Program-made: the position numbers and the translations under genes
In this document: positions 1 to 11,056 of the stretch, piece by piece
Layout: the number at the start of each line of letters is the position of its first letter
Position numbering within the stretch: the stretch's first letter is position 1
The notes under the pieces: generated by a model
Database searches by the model: none
Seen by the model: only the letters and a program-made list of their open reading frames with translations
Told to the model about the DNA's origin: nothing
Origin: Erythrobacter sp. UBA1916
GTDB taxonomy: Bacteria; Pseudomonadota; Alphaproteobacteria; Sphingomonadales; Sphingomonadaceae
Length of the DNA stretch: 16,325 nt
Assembly: GCA_002337385.1 (NCBI GenBank)
Contig: DDFY01000028.1
Coordinates: 1-16,325, forward strand
Direction: 5' to 3'

Positions 1-1571
1 TTGTTGATCGTCTCGATCATGTGGACCGGGATACGGATCGTGCGCGCCTGATCGGCAATCGAGCGGGTGATCGCCTGCCTGATCCACCAGGTAGCATAGG
101 TGGAGAACTTGTAGCCGCGGCGATACTCGAACTTGTCGACCGCCTTCATCAGGCCGATGTTGCCTTCCTGAATAAGATCCAGGAATTGCAGGCCGCGGTT
201 GGTGTATTTCTTGGCGATGGAAATCACGAGACGCAGGTTCGCCTCGACCATTTCCTTCTTCGCGATGCGGGCCTCACGCTCGCCCTTCTGCACCATGTTC
301 ACGATGCGACGGAACTCGTTGAGGCTCATGCCGGTGGCGCTGGCAATATCGGCGATTTCCACGCGAATACGCTCGACCGCGTCGGCTTCCTTCTCGGCGA
401 AGGCGGCCCACTTCTTGTCCTTCTTGGAGCGATCCTTCAGCCAGGCGTCGTCCAGCTCGTTGCCGACATAGGCATTGAGGAAATCGACACGCTTGACCTT
501 ATGCCGCTCGGCCAGACGCAGCATCTGACCACCCAGCGCGGTCAGGCGGCGGTTGAAGGCATAGAGGTTGTCGACCAGGAATTCGATCTTGGTGGCGTGG
601 AACTGCACCGATTCGACCTCGGCGGTAAGCTCCTCGCGCAGGCTTTCGTACTTGTTTTCCTTGGCCTTGGGGAATTCGTCACCGCGGCCGAGCACGTCAA
701 CGCGTTCGGCCTGAAGCTTCTCGAACTTCTTGAACAGATCGGTGATGCGGGCAAAGCGCTCGATGGCATCGGGCTTGAGGGCCGCTTCCATCTGGGCGAG
801 GGACATGGTGTTGTCTTCCTCGTCCTCTTCCTCGCGGCGGCGTGAGGAACCTTCCTCGCCGTCTTCGCCTTCGGAGGTCTCTTCTTCGTCCTCGTCGTCA
901 TCCTCGCGGATGGTCGGACCGGCGGTCTCTTCCGAGATCTCGCCATCGTCGTCGTCTTCGGCGCCCTCGGCCATCTTGTCGACCGGCGGCTCCTTCGAGA
1001 GCATGGCGTCGAGATCGAGGATCTCGCGCAGCTGCATTTCCTCGTTGTTGAGCGCCTCGGACCAGGTGATGATCGCGTGGAAGGTGATCGGGCTTTCGCA
1101 CAGGCCCATGATCATGGTGTCGCGCCCGGCCTCGATGCGCTTGGCGATGGCGATTTCGCCCTCGCGGCTGAGCAGCTCGACCGCGCCCATTTCGCGCAGA
1201 TACATGCGCACCGGATCATCGGTCCGTTCGCCCGCGCCAGTGGCACGCTTCTTCTCGGGGACGTTCTGCTTGTTCTCGTCAGCTTCGCCGGTGTCGGAAC
1301 CGGTCGGCGCGATTTCCTCGACCTCGTTGCCGTCGTCGTCCTCCGCCTCTTCGGCGTTCTCGACGATCTGCACACCCATCTCGGAGAGCGCGGACTGAAT
1401 GTCCTCGATCTGATCCGACGACATCTCGCCTTGCGGGAGCGCCTCGTTCAGCTCGTCATAGGTGATGTAGCCCTTGCGCTTGGCTTTCGCGATCAGCTTC
1501 TTCACCGAGGCTTCGTTGAGGTCAATCAACGGCGCGTCTTCACTGGCATTGCTCTTGGCGTCAGTGGCCAT
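1..1571 (-). CDS. rpoD: RNA polymerase primary sigma factor RpoD (sigma-70), 3' end outside window
   Basis: Housekeeping sigma factor that directs RNA polymerase to most promoters. About 523 residues are visible, ending in RIPVHMIETIN in the region 2.4/3.0 area; the rest of region 3 and region 4 lie beyond the left edge. Seen in order: a region 1.1-like N-terminus (about residues 1-75); region 1.2 with DPVRMYLREMGAVELLSREGE (about 119-139); a long non-conserved region with a run of Asp/Glu (about 200-255); region 2 with NLRLVISIAKKY and RGYKFSTYATWWIRQAI (about 444-500), which form the core-binding and -10-recognition helices. The ATG at 1569-1571 lies 9 bases after the dnaG stop, so the genes are probably cotranscribed and translationally coupled. 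The upstream GGA overlaps the dnaG stop region and is a weak ribosome site. Identity is essentially certain from region 2. Confidence 0.97.
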   Translation of the reverse strand, partial: MATDAKSNASEDAPLIDLNEASVKKLIAKAKRKGYITYDELNEALPQGEMSSDQIEDIQSALSEMGVQIVENAEEAEDDDGNEVEEIAPTGSDTGEADENKQNVPEKKRATGAGERTDDPVRMYLREMGAVELLSREGEIAIAKRIEAGRDTMIMGLCESPITFHAIITWSEALNNEEMQLREILDLDAMLSKEPPVDKMAEGAEDDDDGEISEETAGPTIREDDDEDEEETSEGEDGEEGSSRRREEEDEEDNTMSLAQMEAALKPDAIERFARITDLFKKFEKLQAERVDVLGRGDEFPKAKENKYESLREELTAEVESVQFHATKIEFLVDNLYAFNRRLTALGGQMLRLAERHKVKRVDFLNAYVGNELDDAWLKDRSKKDKKWAAFAEKEADAVERIRVEIADIASATGMSLNEFRRIVNMVQKGEREARIAKKEMVEANLRLVISIAKKYTNRGLQFLDLIQEGNIGLMKAVDKFEYRRGYKFSTYATWWIRQAITRSIADQARTIRIPVHMIETIN

Positions 1572-1580
1572 AATGGTGCT

Positions 1581-3494
1581 TTATTCCGTTTCGCTCGCGC
1601 CTTCCGGTGTATCGGCACCTTCGGGCGTTTGTGTATCTTCCGCGTAAGCTGCGGCTCTTTTTCTGGCCATCTGCCCGATACGATCATCAATTTCCAGCTT
1701 TCGTTTGCGGAGCAGCTGTTGCTCGGCAAACGCGCCTTCGGGATCAGCATCGAATCGGGCGGTGGCCGCCTTTATTGCAGCCTCAAGTGCCGGCCTTTCG
1801 ACCAGCAGTGAAACCGCCTCGGCCAGGTCCTCGCGCACTTCGACCGGATCTGATCCTTCGCACAGGAAGGAGAAACGGGTGTTATCCGGCGGCGGCGGAA
1901 CGCTGTCTGCATCGAATATGGGCAAATTCTCGCCCGCTTCAAGAGGTTCCGTACTATCGACGAGATGATCGACCAACGGCGCAAGGTGCGGCAGGGCGCT
2001 GGCCAGTTCAAACAGGCTGCTCGCGTGGGGGGCAATTAGCTCGGGATGGCGCAGAAATCCGTGCAGCACCGCACGGGTGAGCACGTCGCGTGAGGCCCCT
2101 TCTGCAGCCTTGCGCAAGGCGGCTGCGTGATGCGGCTCCATCCGCGCAGGCGCAGCCGAGCGCTGGCCTGGGCGGCCCTGCCATCGCTCGCGATTGTTCT
2201 GCCTCGCTTCACGCGGCGGAAAGGCGAAGGCGCCGTAGCGATCAAGCAGCTCGCGGCGATAGAGCGCACGAATGTCGGTATCGGCAATGGTCTCGACATG
2301 TTCAAGCAGCCGCGCCTTCAGGCCCGCCTTGTCTTCGGGCGAGGTGAGCGGGCCGGCACTGCTCTCATGGCTCCAGATCAGGTCGATGATCGAGCGCGGT
2401 GCATCAAGCAGCTGCGCCATGGCCTTCTTTCCGCGCTGCCGGATCAGGTCGTCGGGATCAAGACCCTCGGGCAGGGTGACGATCTGCAGGCTATGGCCGG
2501 GACGCAGCAGGGGCAGGGCACGTACCACCGCCTTCATCGCCGCGCGCTGGCCCGCCGCATCACCATCGAAGCACAGCACCGGCTTTTCGCAGGCGCGCCA
2601 CATCAGTTCGATCTGCGGCTCGGTCAGCGCGGTGCCCATTGGCGCAACCGCCTCGGCAAAGCCTGCAGCCGCAAGCGCGATCACATCCATGTAGCCTTCG
2701 ACCGCGATCAGCCGCCCGCTCTTGCGTGCAGCCGGAGCGGCGCGGTGGAGGTTGTAAAGCGTGCGGCTCTTGTCGAACAGCGGGGTGTCGGGACTGTTGA
2801 GATACTTGGGCGCGCCCTCGCGCTTTTCCAGAATACGCCCGCCGAAAGCGATCACCCGCCCGCGCGCATCCTGAATGGGGAGCATCAGCCGGTCGCGAAA
2901 ACGGTCATAAGGATCGCGCCGGTTGCCTGCGTCGTCCTCGACCGCAATGCGAAGGCCTGCCTCGACCAGCATCGGCTCTTCGAACTGACCGAGTGCCTGT
3001 TTCAAGGCCTGCCGCTCGTCGGGAGCGTAGCCGAAGCCGAATTCCTCGATCACGGCAGCGGGGAACCCGCGCGAGGTGAGATAGTCGCGCGCCTTAGCGC
3101 CCACGGGCTGGCGCAGGTTCGCGACCAGCCACTCCTGCGCGGCTTGCATTACGTCATGCAGAGAGGCCCGCTCTTCCGCCCTGCGGGCAGCGCGCGGATC
3201 GGGGGCGGGCACGTCCATCCCGGCCCCGGCGGCGAGTTCCTTCACCGCGTCCATGAACTCCAGCCCGTGCTGCTGCATCATCCAGTCGATGGCGCTGCCG
3301 TGAGCCTGGCAGCCGAAGCAGTGATAAAACCCCTTCGCGTCGTTGACGTAGAAGCTGGGCGTCTTCTCGTTATGGAACGGGCAACAGGCCTTCCACTCGT
3401 TGCCCGCACGCGTGAGCTTGGTGGTGCGCATGATCAGCGCGGACAGCGTGGTCCGCGTCTTGAGTTCATCCAGCCATTGCGGGGAAAGCGCCAT
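1581..3494 (-). CDS. dnaG: DNA primase DnaG
   Basis: Makes the RNA primers that start leading- and lagging-strand DNA synthesis, working with the DnaB helicase. The 637-residue protein has an N-terminal CHC2 zinc-binding domain (Cys38, His41, Cys59, Cys62: CPFH and CFGC). Next comes the catalytic core with YDRFRDRLMLPI (about 196-207). The TOPRIM fold carries VEGYMD (Glu266), FDGDAAG (Asp310, Asp312) and DPDDL (about 346-350), the metal-binding acidic residues. The C-terminal third is the presumed helicase-binding region and ends in a polar tail with a short TPEGA repeat. It is longer than the E. coli protein (581 residues), mostly in the C-terminal part. It is the middle gene of the block YqeY-like gene, dnaG, rpoD, 39 bases downstream of the first and 9 bases upstream of rpoD. 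No strong ribosome site precedes the ATG at 3494. Confidence 0.97.
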   Translation of the reverse strand: MALSPQWLDELKTRTTLSALIMRTTKLTRAGNEWKACCPFHNEKTPSFYVNDAKGFYHCFGCQAHGSAIDWMMQQHGLEFMDAVKELAAGAGMDVPAPDPRAARRAEERASLHDVMQAAQEWLVANLRQPVGAKARDYLTSRGFPAAVIEEFGFGYAPDERQALKQALGQFEEPMLVEAGLRIAVEDDAGNRRDPYDRFRDRLMLPIQDARGRVIAFGGRILEKREGAPKYLNSPDTPLFDKSRTLYNLHRAAPAARKSGRLIAVEGYMDVIALAAAGFAEAVAPMGTALTEPQIELMWRACEKPVLCFDGDAAGQRAAMKAVVRALPLLRPGHSLQIVTLPEGLDPDDLIRQRGKKAMAQLLDAPRSIIDLIWSHESSAGPLTSPEDKAGLKARLLEHVETIADTDIRALYRRELLDRYGAFAFPPREARQNNRERWQGRPGQRSAAPARMEPHHAAALRKAAEGASRDVLTRAVLHGFLRHPELIAPHASSLFELASALPHLAPLVDHLVDSTEPLEAGENLPIFDADSVPPPPDNTRFSFLCEGSDPVEVREDLAEAVSLLVERPALEAAIKAATARFDADPEGAFAEQQLLRKRKLEIDDRIGQMARKRAAAYAEDTQTPEGADTPEGASETE

Positions 3495-3533
3495 AAGCCC
3501 GCTAACCTACAGCGCCTTTCGATTCGCCGCTAC

Positions 3534-3986
3534 TCAGCTTAGCGAAGCTTTCACCCATCCACTGGCCTTACCCATGTCGAGCTGGGTTCCGTGGCGCGCT
3601 TTCAGCTCGGCCATGACCTTGCCCATGTCTTTCATGCTGTCGGCACCAAGCTCGGCCTTGATCGATTCGATCGCGGCCATGGTTTCAGCTTCGCTCATCT
3701 GCTGGGGGAGGAATTCCTCGATCACCGTCAGCTCGGCCTGCTCCTGCTCCGCAAGTTCGGTGCGACCGCCATCCTGATACATCTGAATCGATTCGCGGCG
3801 CTGCTTGCCCATCTTCTGGAGCACGTCGATCACCATGGCATCGTCGTCAGCCGGTGCGCCGGAGGTGCGCAATTCGATGTCACGGTCCTTGATCTTGGCC
3901 GAAATTAATCGCAGCGCGGCGGTGCGTTCCTTGTCTTTCGCCTTCATCGCGGCGACGGTTTCGGACTTGATGGTATCCCTGAGCAT
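3534..3986 (-). CDS. GatB/YqeY domain-containing protein
   Basis: A 150-residue protein of the GatB/YqeY family. The domain resembles the tRNA-binding tail of the GatB amidotransferase subunit; the free-standing protein has no firmly established role and may contact tRNA. Family features are the N-terminal MLRDTIKSE, helical AMKAKDKERTAALRLI, QRRESIQMYQDGGR (about 87-100), the EEFLPQQMSE segment, and a C-terminal KASGWVKASLS. Length matches the usual ~150 residues. I chose the ATG at 3986 rather than an upstream in-frame start at 4067. AGGA lies about 9 bases before 3986, the protein then begins at the family N-terminus, and the longer form would add 27 unlike residues across the divergent promoter region. 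It heads the dnaG-rpoD operon, taking the place rpsU holds in E. coli. Confidence 0.9.
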   Translation of the reverse strand: MLRDTIKSETVAAMKAKDKERTAALRLISAKIKDRDIELRTSGAPADDDAMVIDVLQKMGKQRRESIQMYQDGGRTELAEQEQAELTVIEEFLPQQMSEAETMAAIESIKAELGADSMKDMGKVMAELKARHGTQLDMGKASGWVKASLS

Positions 3987-4016
3987 GATTTCGTTCCTGT
4001 GGACTGTTCGGGGCCT

Positions 4017-4044
4017 AGGTAGCGTGAATGGCTGCAAATCCAAG
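4017..4044 (-). promoter_or_regulatory. possible promoter of the YqeY-dnaG-rpoD operon
   Basis: On the minus strand CTTGGA (4044-4039) is followed after 16 bases by CTACCT (4022-4017), a loose match to the alphaproteobacterial housekeeping pattern CTTGAC-N16/17-CTATNN. It ends about 30 bases before the start codon. The -10 match is weak, so this is only a candidate, chosen because a promoter is expected in this 145-base divergent gap. Confidence 0.28.
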
Positions 4045-4051
4045 TCTTGCG

Positions 4052-4080
4052 CTTGACGCGGGGGCACCTTGTCCCTAGCG
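4052..4080 (+). promoter_or_regulatory. probable sigma-70 promoter of carA
   Basis: CTTGAC (4052-4057) is an exact match to the alphaproteobacterial -35 form. It is followed by a 17-base spacer and CTAGCG (4075-4080) as a divergent -10. The start codon of carA is 51 bases downstream, and GGGAG shortly before the ATG serves as ribosome site. The -35 and spacing are good and the -10 is poor. Confidence 0.42.
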
Positions 4081-4131
4081 GCTCAGGCTTAGCGACATCG
4101 CCGGTATCAACCTTTCTACGGGAGCCCATTA

Positions 4132-5310
4132 ATGGCCTTTTCCGCCTCTTCGCCTGCGCCACACGGAGCCACGGGCGTCCTCGTTCTGGCGGATGGAACG
4201 ATCATCTGGGGCAAGGGCTTCGGAGCCGTCGGTGATGCGGTGGGCGAAGTATGCTTCAACACCGCAATGACCGGCTATCAGGAAGTGATGACCGATCCCT
4301 CCTACGCGGCCCAGATCGTCACCTTCACCTTCCCCCATATCGGCAACGTCGGCACCAACGGCGAGGACGTGGAAAGCGCCGTCGAAGGCGCAGTCGGCTG
4401 CGTGGTGCGCGAGGAAGTGACGCCGCAGAGCAATTTCCGCTCCGAGGTCGAATTCGTCGACTGGATGAAGGCCAAGGGCAAGATCGGCCTGTCGGGCGTC
4501 GACACCCGCGCGCTGACCCGCCGCATCCGCATGAGCGGCGCACCCAACGCGGTGATCGCCCATTCGCCCGACGGCAAGTTCGATATCGATGCCCTGCTCG
4601 GCAAGGCCCAGAGTTGGCCGGGGCTTAAGGGCATGGACCTCGCTGTGGACGTGACGCGCACGGGGCAGGAGAGCTGGAACGGCTCTTACTGGCAGCTCGG
4701 CCACGGTTATGGCGAAGGTGAGGGCGATGCCCGCCCGCACGTGGTCGCGATCGACTACGGCGCGAAGGACAATATCTTCCGCAACCTCGTGCGCGCTGGC
4801 GCCAAGGTGACGGTGGTTCCGGCGCAGACCTCTTACGATGCCATTATGGCGCTGAAGCCTGCGGGCGTGTTCCTCTCCAACGGCCCCGGTGATCCGGCGG
4901 CTACGGGTGAATATGCGGTGTCGGTGATCAAGGCGCTGCTTGATGCGGACGTGCCGCTGTTCGGGATTTGCCTCGGCCACCAGATGCTGGCCCTGGCGGC
5001 GGGCGCGAAGACGGTGAAGATGCACCAGGGCCACCGCGGCGCGAACCACCCGGTCCAGCGCGTGGGCGAGGGCTGGGGCGAGACTTCGGGCCTCGTCGAA
5101 ATCACCTCGATGAACCACGGCTTCGCGGTCGATGCCGACAGCCTGCCTGCTGGTGTCGAGCAGACACATGTGTCGCTGTTCGACGGTTCAAACTGCGGGA
5201 TCGCGATTACGGGCAAGCAGGCGTTCGGGGTGCAGTATCACCCCGAGGCCTCGCCGGGACCGCAGGACTCGTTCTACCTGTTCGAGAAGTTCGTGGGGAT
5301 GCTCGGCTGA
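4132..5310 (+). CDS. carA: carbamoyl-phosphate synthase small (glutaminase) subunit CarA
   Basis: Hydrolyses glutamine and channels ammonia to CarB for carbamoyl phosphate, the precursor of arginine and pyrimidines. The protein has 392 residues, close to the usual 380-400. The N-terminal CarA-specific domain (about 14-150) contains FNTAMTGYQE and VDTRALTRRIR. The C-terminal class I glutamine amidotransferase domain (about 203-390) has LSNGPGDP, the nucleophile Cys280 in FGICLGHQ, and the His370/Glu372 pair in VQYHPEASPGP. The active site is complete. The ATG follows GGGAG by a normal distance. The stop codon TGA (5308-5310) shares its A with the ATG of the next gene, so translation of the two is probably coupled. 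Confidence 0.97.
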   Translation: MAFSASSPAPHGATGVLVLADGTIIWGKGFGAVGDAVGEVCFNTAMTGYQEVMTDPSYAAQIVTFTFPHIGNVGTNGEDVESAVEGAVGCVVREEVTPQSNFRSEVEFVDWMKAKGKIGLSGVDTRALTRRIRMSGAPNAVIAHSPDGKFDIDALLGKAQSWPGLKGMDLAVDVTRTGQESWNGSYWQLGHGYGEGEGDARPHVVAIDYGAKDNIFRNLVRAGAKVTVVPAQTSYDAIMALKPAGVFLSNGPGDPAATGEYAVSVIKALLDADVPLFGICLGHQMLALAAGAKTVKMHQGHRGANHPVQRVGEGWGETSGLVEITSMNHGFAVDADSLPAGVEQTHVSLFDGSNCGIAITGKQAFGVQYHPEASPGPQDSFYLFEKFVGMLG

Positions 5311-5935
5311 TGCCGAGGGTCACCCCGACCTTTATTGCGGTAGCAGCACTGACTGCCGTCACGCCCACCGCGGCCCAAGACATTTCCCCACAAGCCGTCA
5401 CCCTCATGGAGGGCGTCGTTTTCGCGGGTGAGGGCGGCGTGGAGCTGCTGCCCGCCGACGATGGCGCGACCTTCGTCGCCAGCTTCTGGCGTCCGCTCCA
5501 GTTCACAAAAGACGAACAGGTCATCGCCGGGCGCATGGAATGCCGCGCTGCTGCCGAGCACGCGCCGATGCGCGCGACCTGGGCCGACCAGTCCGCCATC
5601 TACAAGGCCGAAGACAAGCAAGGCAACCTCGGCAATTTCACCGAGATCGACACCCGCTCCAACGCCGACACCATCATCAGCCGCTTTGACGCACTCGGCC
5701 GTCGCCGCGATCCGCTGCGCTATGAGGTGCGCAGCTACATCGCCGTGCGCACCGGTGCAGAGCTCGTGAACATCCGCGAGACCTGCCAGTTCGTGCGCGA
5801 CGGGCAGATCGCCCGCCAGAATTTCTTTGACTATGTGGATCGCCACACCAGCTTCGTGCTTGCGCTTGCGCCGCCCGCTGAGGCCGATCCCGCCGCCGCC
5901 ACTTCGCTCGACAGCCTAACGGAAATCCCCTCCTG

Positions 5936-5936
<1 letters not shown>
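5310..5936 (+). CDS. putative exported protein of unknown function, translationally coupled between carA and carB
   Basis: I do not recognise a family. The 208-residue product starts MPRVTPTFIAVAALTAV, a short basic and hydrophobic stretch ending in PTAAQ, so a signal peptide cleaved near residue 22-24 and export to the periplasm are likely. The mature part is soluble-looking, with charged and aromatic segments (VASFWRPLQFTKDE, YEVRSYIAVRTG, QNFFDYVDRHTSFVLAL). It has only two cysteines (Cys79 and Cys159), which could form a disulfide outside the cytoplasm. The C-terminus is an Ala/Pro/Glu-rich tail. The start ATG (5310-5312) overlaps the carA stop by one base and its own stop overlaps the carB ATG by one base (TGATG at both ends). 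That linkage and sense codon use throughout argue for a real gene. A role in carbamoyl-phosphate synthesis is not implied by the sequence. Confidence 0.82.
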
Positions 5937-9259
<3,323 letters not shown>

Positions 9260-9283
9260 TCACAGAGATAGGCTTTCCCCAAC

Positions 9284-9328
9284 AAAGCAGGCTCGCTGTT
9301 CCGCCATTCGGGCGGAGGGAGCTGCTTT
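9284..9328 (+). terminator. composite hairpin between carB and greA, possible attenuator or 3'-end element
   Basis: The outer arms AAAGCAG (9284-9290) plus CTC (9292-9294) pair with GAG-CTGCTTT (9319-9328), with a single bulged G. The inner arms TCCGCC (9300-9305) and GGCGGA (9311-9316) enclose the loop ATTCG. No T-run follows (only TTTGACGG), so it is not a classical intrinsic terminator. It could protect the carB 3' end, or partly attenuate transcription into greA, which starts 33 bases later. Confidence 0.5.
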
Positions 9329-9360
9329 GACGGGCGAGGACGGACTGGACAGGGATTACG

Positions 9361-9828
9361 ATGGAAAAGGTGCCGATGCTGGCGGAAGGCTACGAGAAGC
9401 TGACCGCCGATTTAAAGGCTTTGCGGGATGAGCGCCCCCGGATCGTCGACGCGATCGAGGAAGCCCGCGCCCACGGCGATCTTTCGGAAAATGCCGAATA
9501 CCATGCCGCGAAAGAGCGGCAGGGCCAGGTCGAAGCGCAAATTTCCGAGATCGAGGACAAGGTTAGCCGTGCTCAGATCATCGATCCGACCACGCTTTCG
9601 GGTGACCGGGTGGTGTTCGGCGCCACCGTCACCGTGCTTGACGAGGACGACAAGGCCTCGACTTATCAGATCGTCGGCATGGCCGAGAGCGATGCCAAGC
9701 AGGGCCGTGTTTCCTACGAAAGCCCGCTGGCCCGCGCCCTGATCGGCAAGTCGCTCGGCGATGAGGTCGAGGTGACTGTGCCCTCAGGCGAAAAGTTCTA
9801 CCTGATCGAGAAGATCGAATTCATCTGA
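9361..9828 (+). CDS. greA: transcription elongation factor GreA
   Basis: Rescues backtracked RNA polymerase by stimulating cleavage of the transcript 3' end through the secondary channel. The product has 155 residues, the usual length. The N-terminal antiparallel coiled coil (about 1-75) carries at its tip GDLSENAEYHAAKERQ, with Asp40 and Glu43 in the positions of the catalytic acidic pair of E. coli GreA (Asp41/Glu44). The C-terminal FKBP-like domain (about 80-155) has VSYESPLARALIGKSLGDEVEV, typical of GreA. AGGG at 9351-9354 lies six bases before the ATG, a good ribosome site. It follows carB by 101 bases containing a hairpin and may be read through from the car promoter, or have its own weak promoter that I cannot place. 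A strong terminator follows. Confidence 0.96.
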   Translation: MEKVPMLAEGYEKLTADLKALRDERPRIVDAIEEARAHGDLSENAEYHAAKERQGQVEAQISEIEDKVSRAQIIDPTTLSGDRVVFGATVTVLDEDDKASTYQIVGMAESDAKQGRVSYESPLARALIGKSLGDEVEVTVPSGEKFYLIEKIEFI

Positions 9829-9832
9829 TAAG

Positions 9833-9864
9833 AAAAAGGCCCGGACGTTGATCCGGGCCTTTTT
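9833..9864. terminator. bidirectional intrinsic terminator between greA and the DUF4170-like gene
   Basis: A perfect 13-bp inverted repeat, AAAAAGGCCCGGA (9833-9845) and TCCGGGCCTTTTT (9852-9864), encloses the 6-base loop CGTTGA. It has a GC-rich core and flanking A/T runs, so it can end transcription on both strands. It lies 4 bases after the greA stop and 6 bases from the stop of the convergent minus-strand gene. Confidence 0.95.
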
Positions 9865-9870
9865 GTTTGT

Positions 9871-10101
9871 TCAGTCTTCGAGCGACGGCTCGAACAGCTT
9901 GTGCAGATGCACGATCACATACTTCATTTCCGCATCGTCCACGGTGCGCTGCGCCCAACCGCGCCAGGCTTCCTGTGCGCTGGCAAAGTCGGGATAGAAG
10001 CCGACAACGTGGATGTCCTTCAGATCCTGGAACTCGACCGAGCGGGGATCCTTGACCCGGCCTCCAATGACGAGGTGCAGAAGTTGTTCGGACGTGGGCA
10101 T
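9871..10101 (-). CDS. small DUF4170-like protein
   Basis: A 76-residue soluble protein resembling, from memory, the DUF4170 family of small alphaproteobacterial proteins. The pattern is an opening strand with a Gly-Gly (LHLVIGGRVKDP), a middle HVVGFYPDFASAQEAWRGWA, and a closing strand after TVDDAEMKYVIVHLHKLFEP. In the family the layout is V-GG, then the F/Y-x-x-A-x-x-x-W helix, then TVDD and a final strand. Function is unknown. The ATG at 10101 is preceded by AAAGG about 11 bases upstream. It ends at the shared terminator with greA. It may be a separate unit from the larger minus-strand block, whose last stop lies 92 bases upstream of its start. Confidence 0.75.
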   Translation of the reverse strand: MPTSEQLLHLVIGGRVKDPRSVEFQDLKDIHVVGFYPDFASAQEAWRGWAQRTVDDAEMKYVIVHLHKLFEPSLED

Positions 10102-10193
10102 TTAAGGCAGCCTTTCTGCTAGAGGAGAGGATTTCCATCCGCTCTATCGTCTGGCTCGCACGGCGCAAGGCTGCAAATGGCCCTCAGCCAAGC

Positions 10194-10685
10194 CTAGTGC
10201 AGCTTTAGCGCCCGCATGATCGACTTGCCGACCTCACGCCCGGCGATCCGTGCATTGTCACCAGCAGTGCCTGCGCGATACTTCGCCTCGCGGCGCACGC
10301 GCCGGGCGGTGTCGCCTGCGCTATCGCTCAAATCAGCGAGCTTGCGCTTGCCTTCCTCGCCCGCGTGTTCGGCATTGTCGCGCAGTTCAGAGAGGAAGCC
10401 CATGGCCATTTCACTGCCCATTGCGGCAAAGCCAGCGGCCTTGGCTCCGGTGCGTGCGGCCGCGCGGCGCGGTCCCTTGAACATGCTCGCGATCAACATG
10501 CCAGCGACAACACCGCCAGCCACCGTAGTGACCGGATGCTCCTTGGCGAAGGCGGTGAACTTGTCTTTCGCATCGACCGCACCGGCCTTGGCGCTTTCGC
10601 CCATTTTCTTGGCGCGGCGCGCAGCCTCGCTATCCTGGGCTGCTTCGATCCGCTCTTTTAGAGCTGCGCGCTTGTCATCGCTCAT
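10194..10685 (-). CDS. YqjD/ElaB-like membrane-anchored charged-helix protein
   Basis: A 163-residue protein with charged, Ala-rich helices. Residues 1-48 are polar (many Lys/Glu/Asp). A single hydrophobic Gly-rich segment HPVTTVAGGVVAGMLIASMF (about 50-69) is followed by basic KGPRR, so it is probably an inner-membrane anchor with Lys/Arg on the cytoplasmic side. Residues 95-163 are again a charged helix. The helix-Pro-Gly-rich segment resembles YqjD/ElaB (DUF883)-type stationary-phase membrane proteins, but here it is central rather than C-terminal, so family membership is only suggestive. The ATG (10683-10685) overlaps the preceding gene's stop by four bases (ATGA), with GGAG nine bases upstream. 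It is the last gene of the four-gene stress-type operon. Confidence 0.78.
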   Translation of the reverse strand: MSDDKRAALKERIEAAQDSEAARRAKKMGESAKAGAVDAKDKFTAFAKEHPVTTVAGGVVAGMLIASMFKGPRRAAARTGAKAAGFAAMGSEMAMGFLSELRDNAEHAGEEGKRKLADLSDSAGDTARRVRREAKYRAGTAGDNARIAGREVGKSIMRALKLH

Positions 10686-11056
10686 GCTTGTGTCTCCGCT
10701 GGAATTTCTGGTTCATCTGCAGAACGGTCTTCATCGCCTACTTGTTCCGTGTCAGCGTCCACTTCGCCGTCACTTTCCAGAACATTACGCACGATAGCGG
10801 CGATAGGTTCGCGCAGAAGCCACAGCACGACGGCGGCAACAAGCGCGGCGACCACAGTTCCGACCTGGAACCGATGACCTGACACATAGTCGCGGGCATC
10901 GTCGGCCAGATCGCGTGCGCGCGATGACAGATCGGGGCCGTCTTCCTCGCCGGCACCCACTTCCCGCTTCACATGGGCAATGTCGGCAAGGACCAGCGCA
11001 CGGGCGGCATCGCGCAGCATCCGGTCTTCCTGCAGCTGGCTTTCGAGATCAGGCAT
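10682..11056 (-). CDS. small single-span membrane protein of unknown function
   Basis: A 124-residue protein I cannot assign to a family. A charged N-terminal helix (MPDLESQLQEDRMLRDAARA; about 1-60) leads to one membrane segment of about residues 65-82 (VGTVVAALVAAVVLWLL). A very acidic tail follows (SDGEVDADTEQVGDEDRSADEPEIP), probably disordered. I chose ATG 11056 over ATG 11065 and a longer frame open to 11173. A full GGAGG lies 9 bases before 11056 but runs directly into the 11065 codon. It overlaps the end of the holin-like gene by 8 bases and the start of the next gene by 4 bases, so all three are translated as a coupled set. Confidence 0.8.
   Translation of the reverse strand: MPDLESQLQEDRMLRDAARALVLADIAHVKREVGAGEEDGPDLSSRARDLADDARDYVSGHRFQVGTVVAALVAAVVLWLLREPIAAIVRNVLESDGEVDADTEQVGDEDRSADEPEIPAETQA

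Noticed and set aside
21..1398. Several plus-strand open frames opposite rpoD, including Ser-rich ones
   Set aside because: They arise from the reversed acidic and Arg codons of rpoD, whose own frame runs unbroken from 1571 to the edge.
2127..3542. Long plus-strand open frame (471 codons) opposite dnaG
   Set aside because: Antisense shadow of a well-conserved gene in GC-rich DNA; composition is Arg/His/Gly-rich and resembles no protein.
4129..5169. Minus-strand open frame (346 codons) opposite carA
   Set aside because: Antisense to a complete carA with all catalytic residues.
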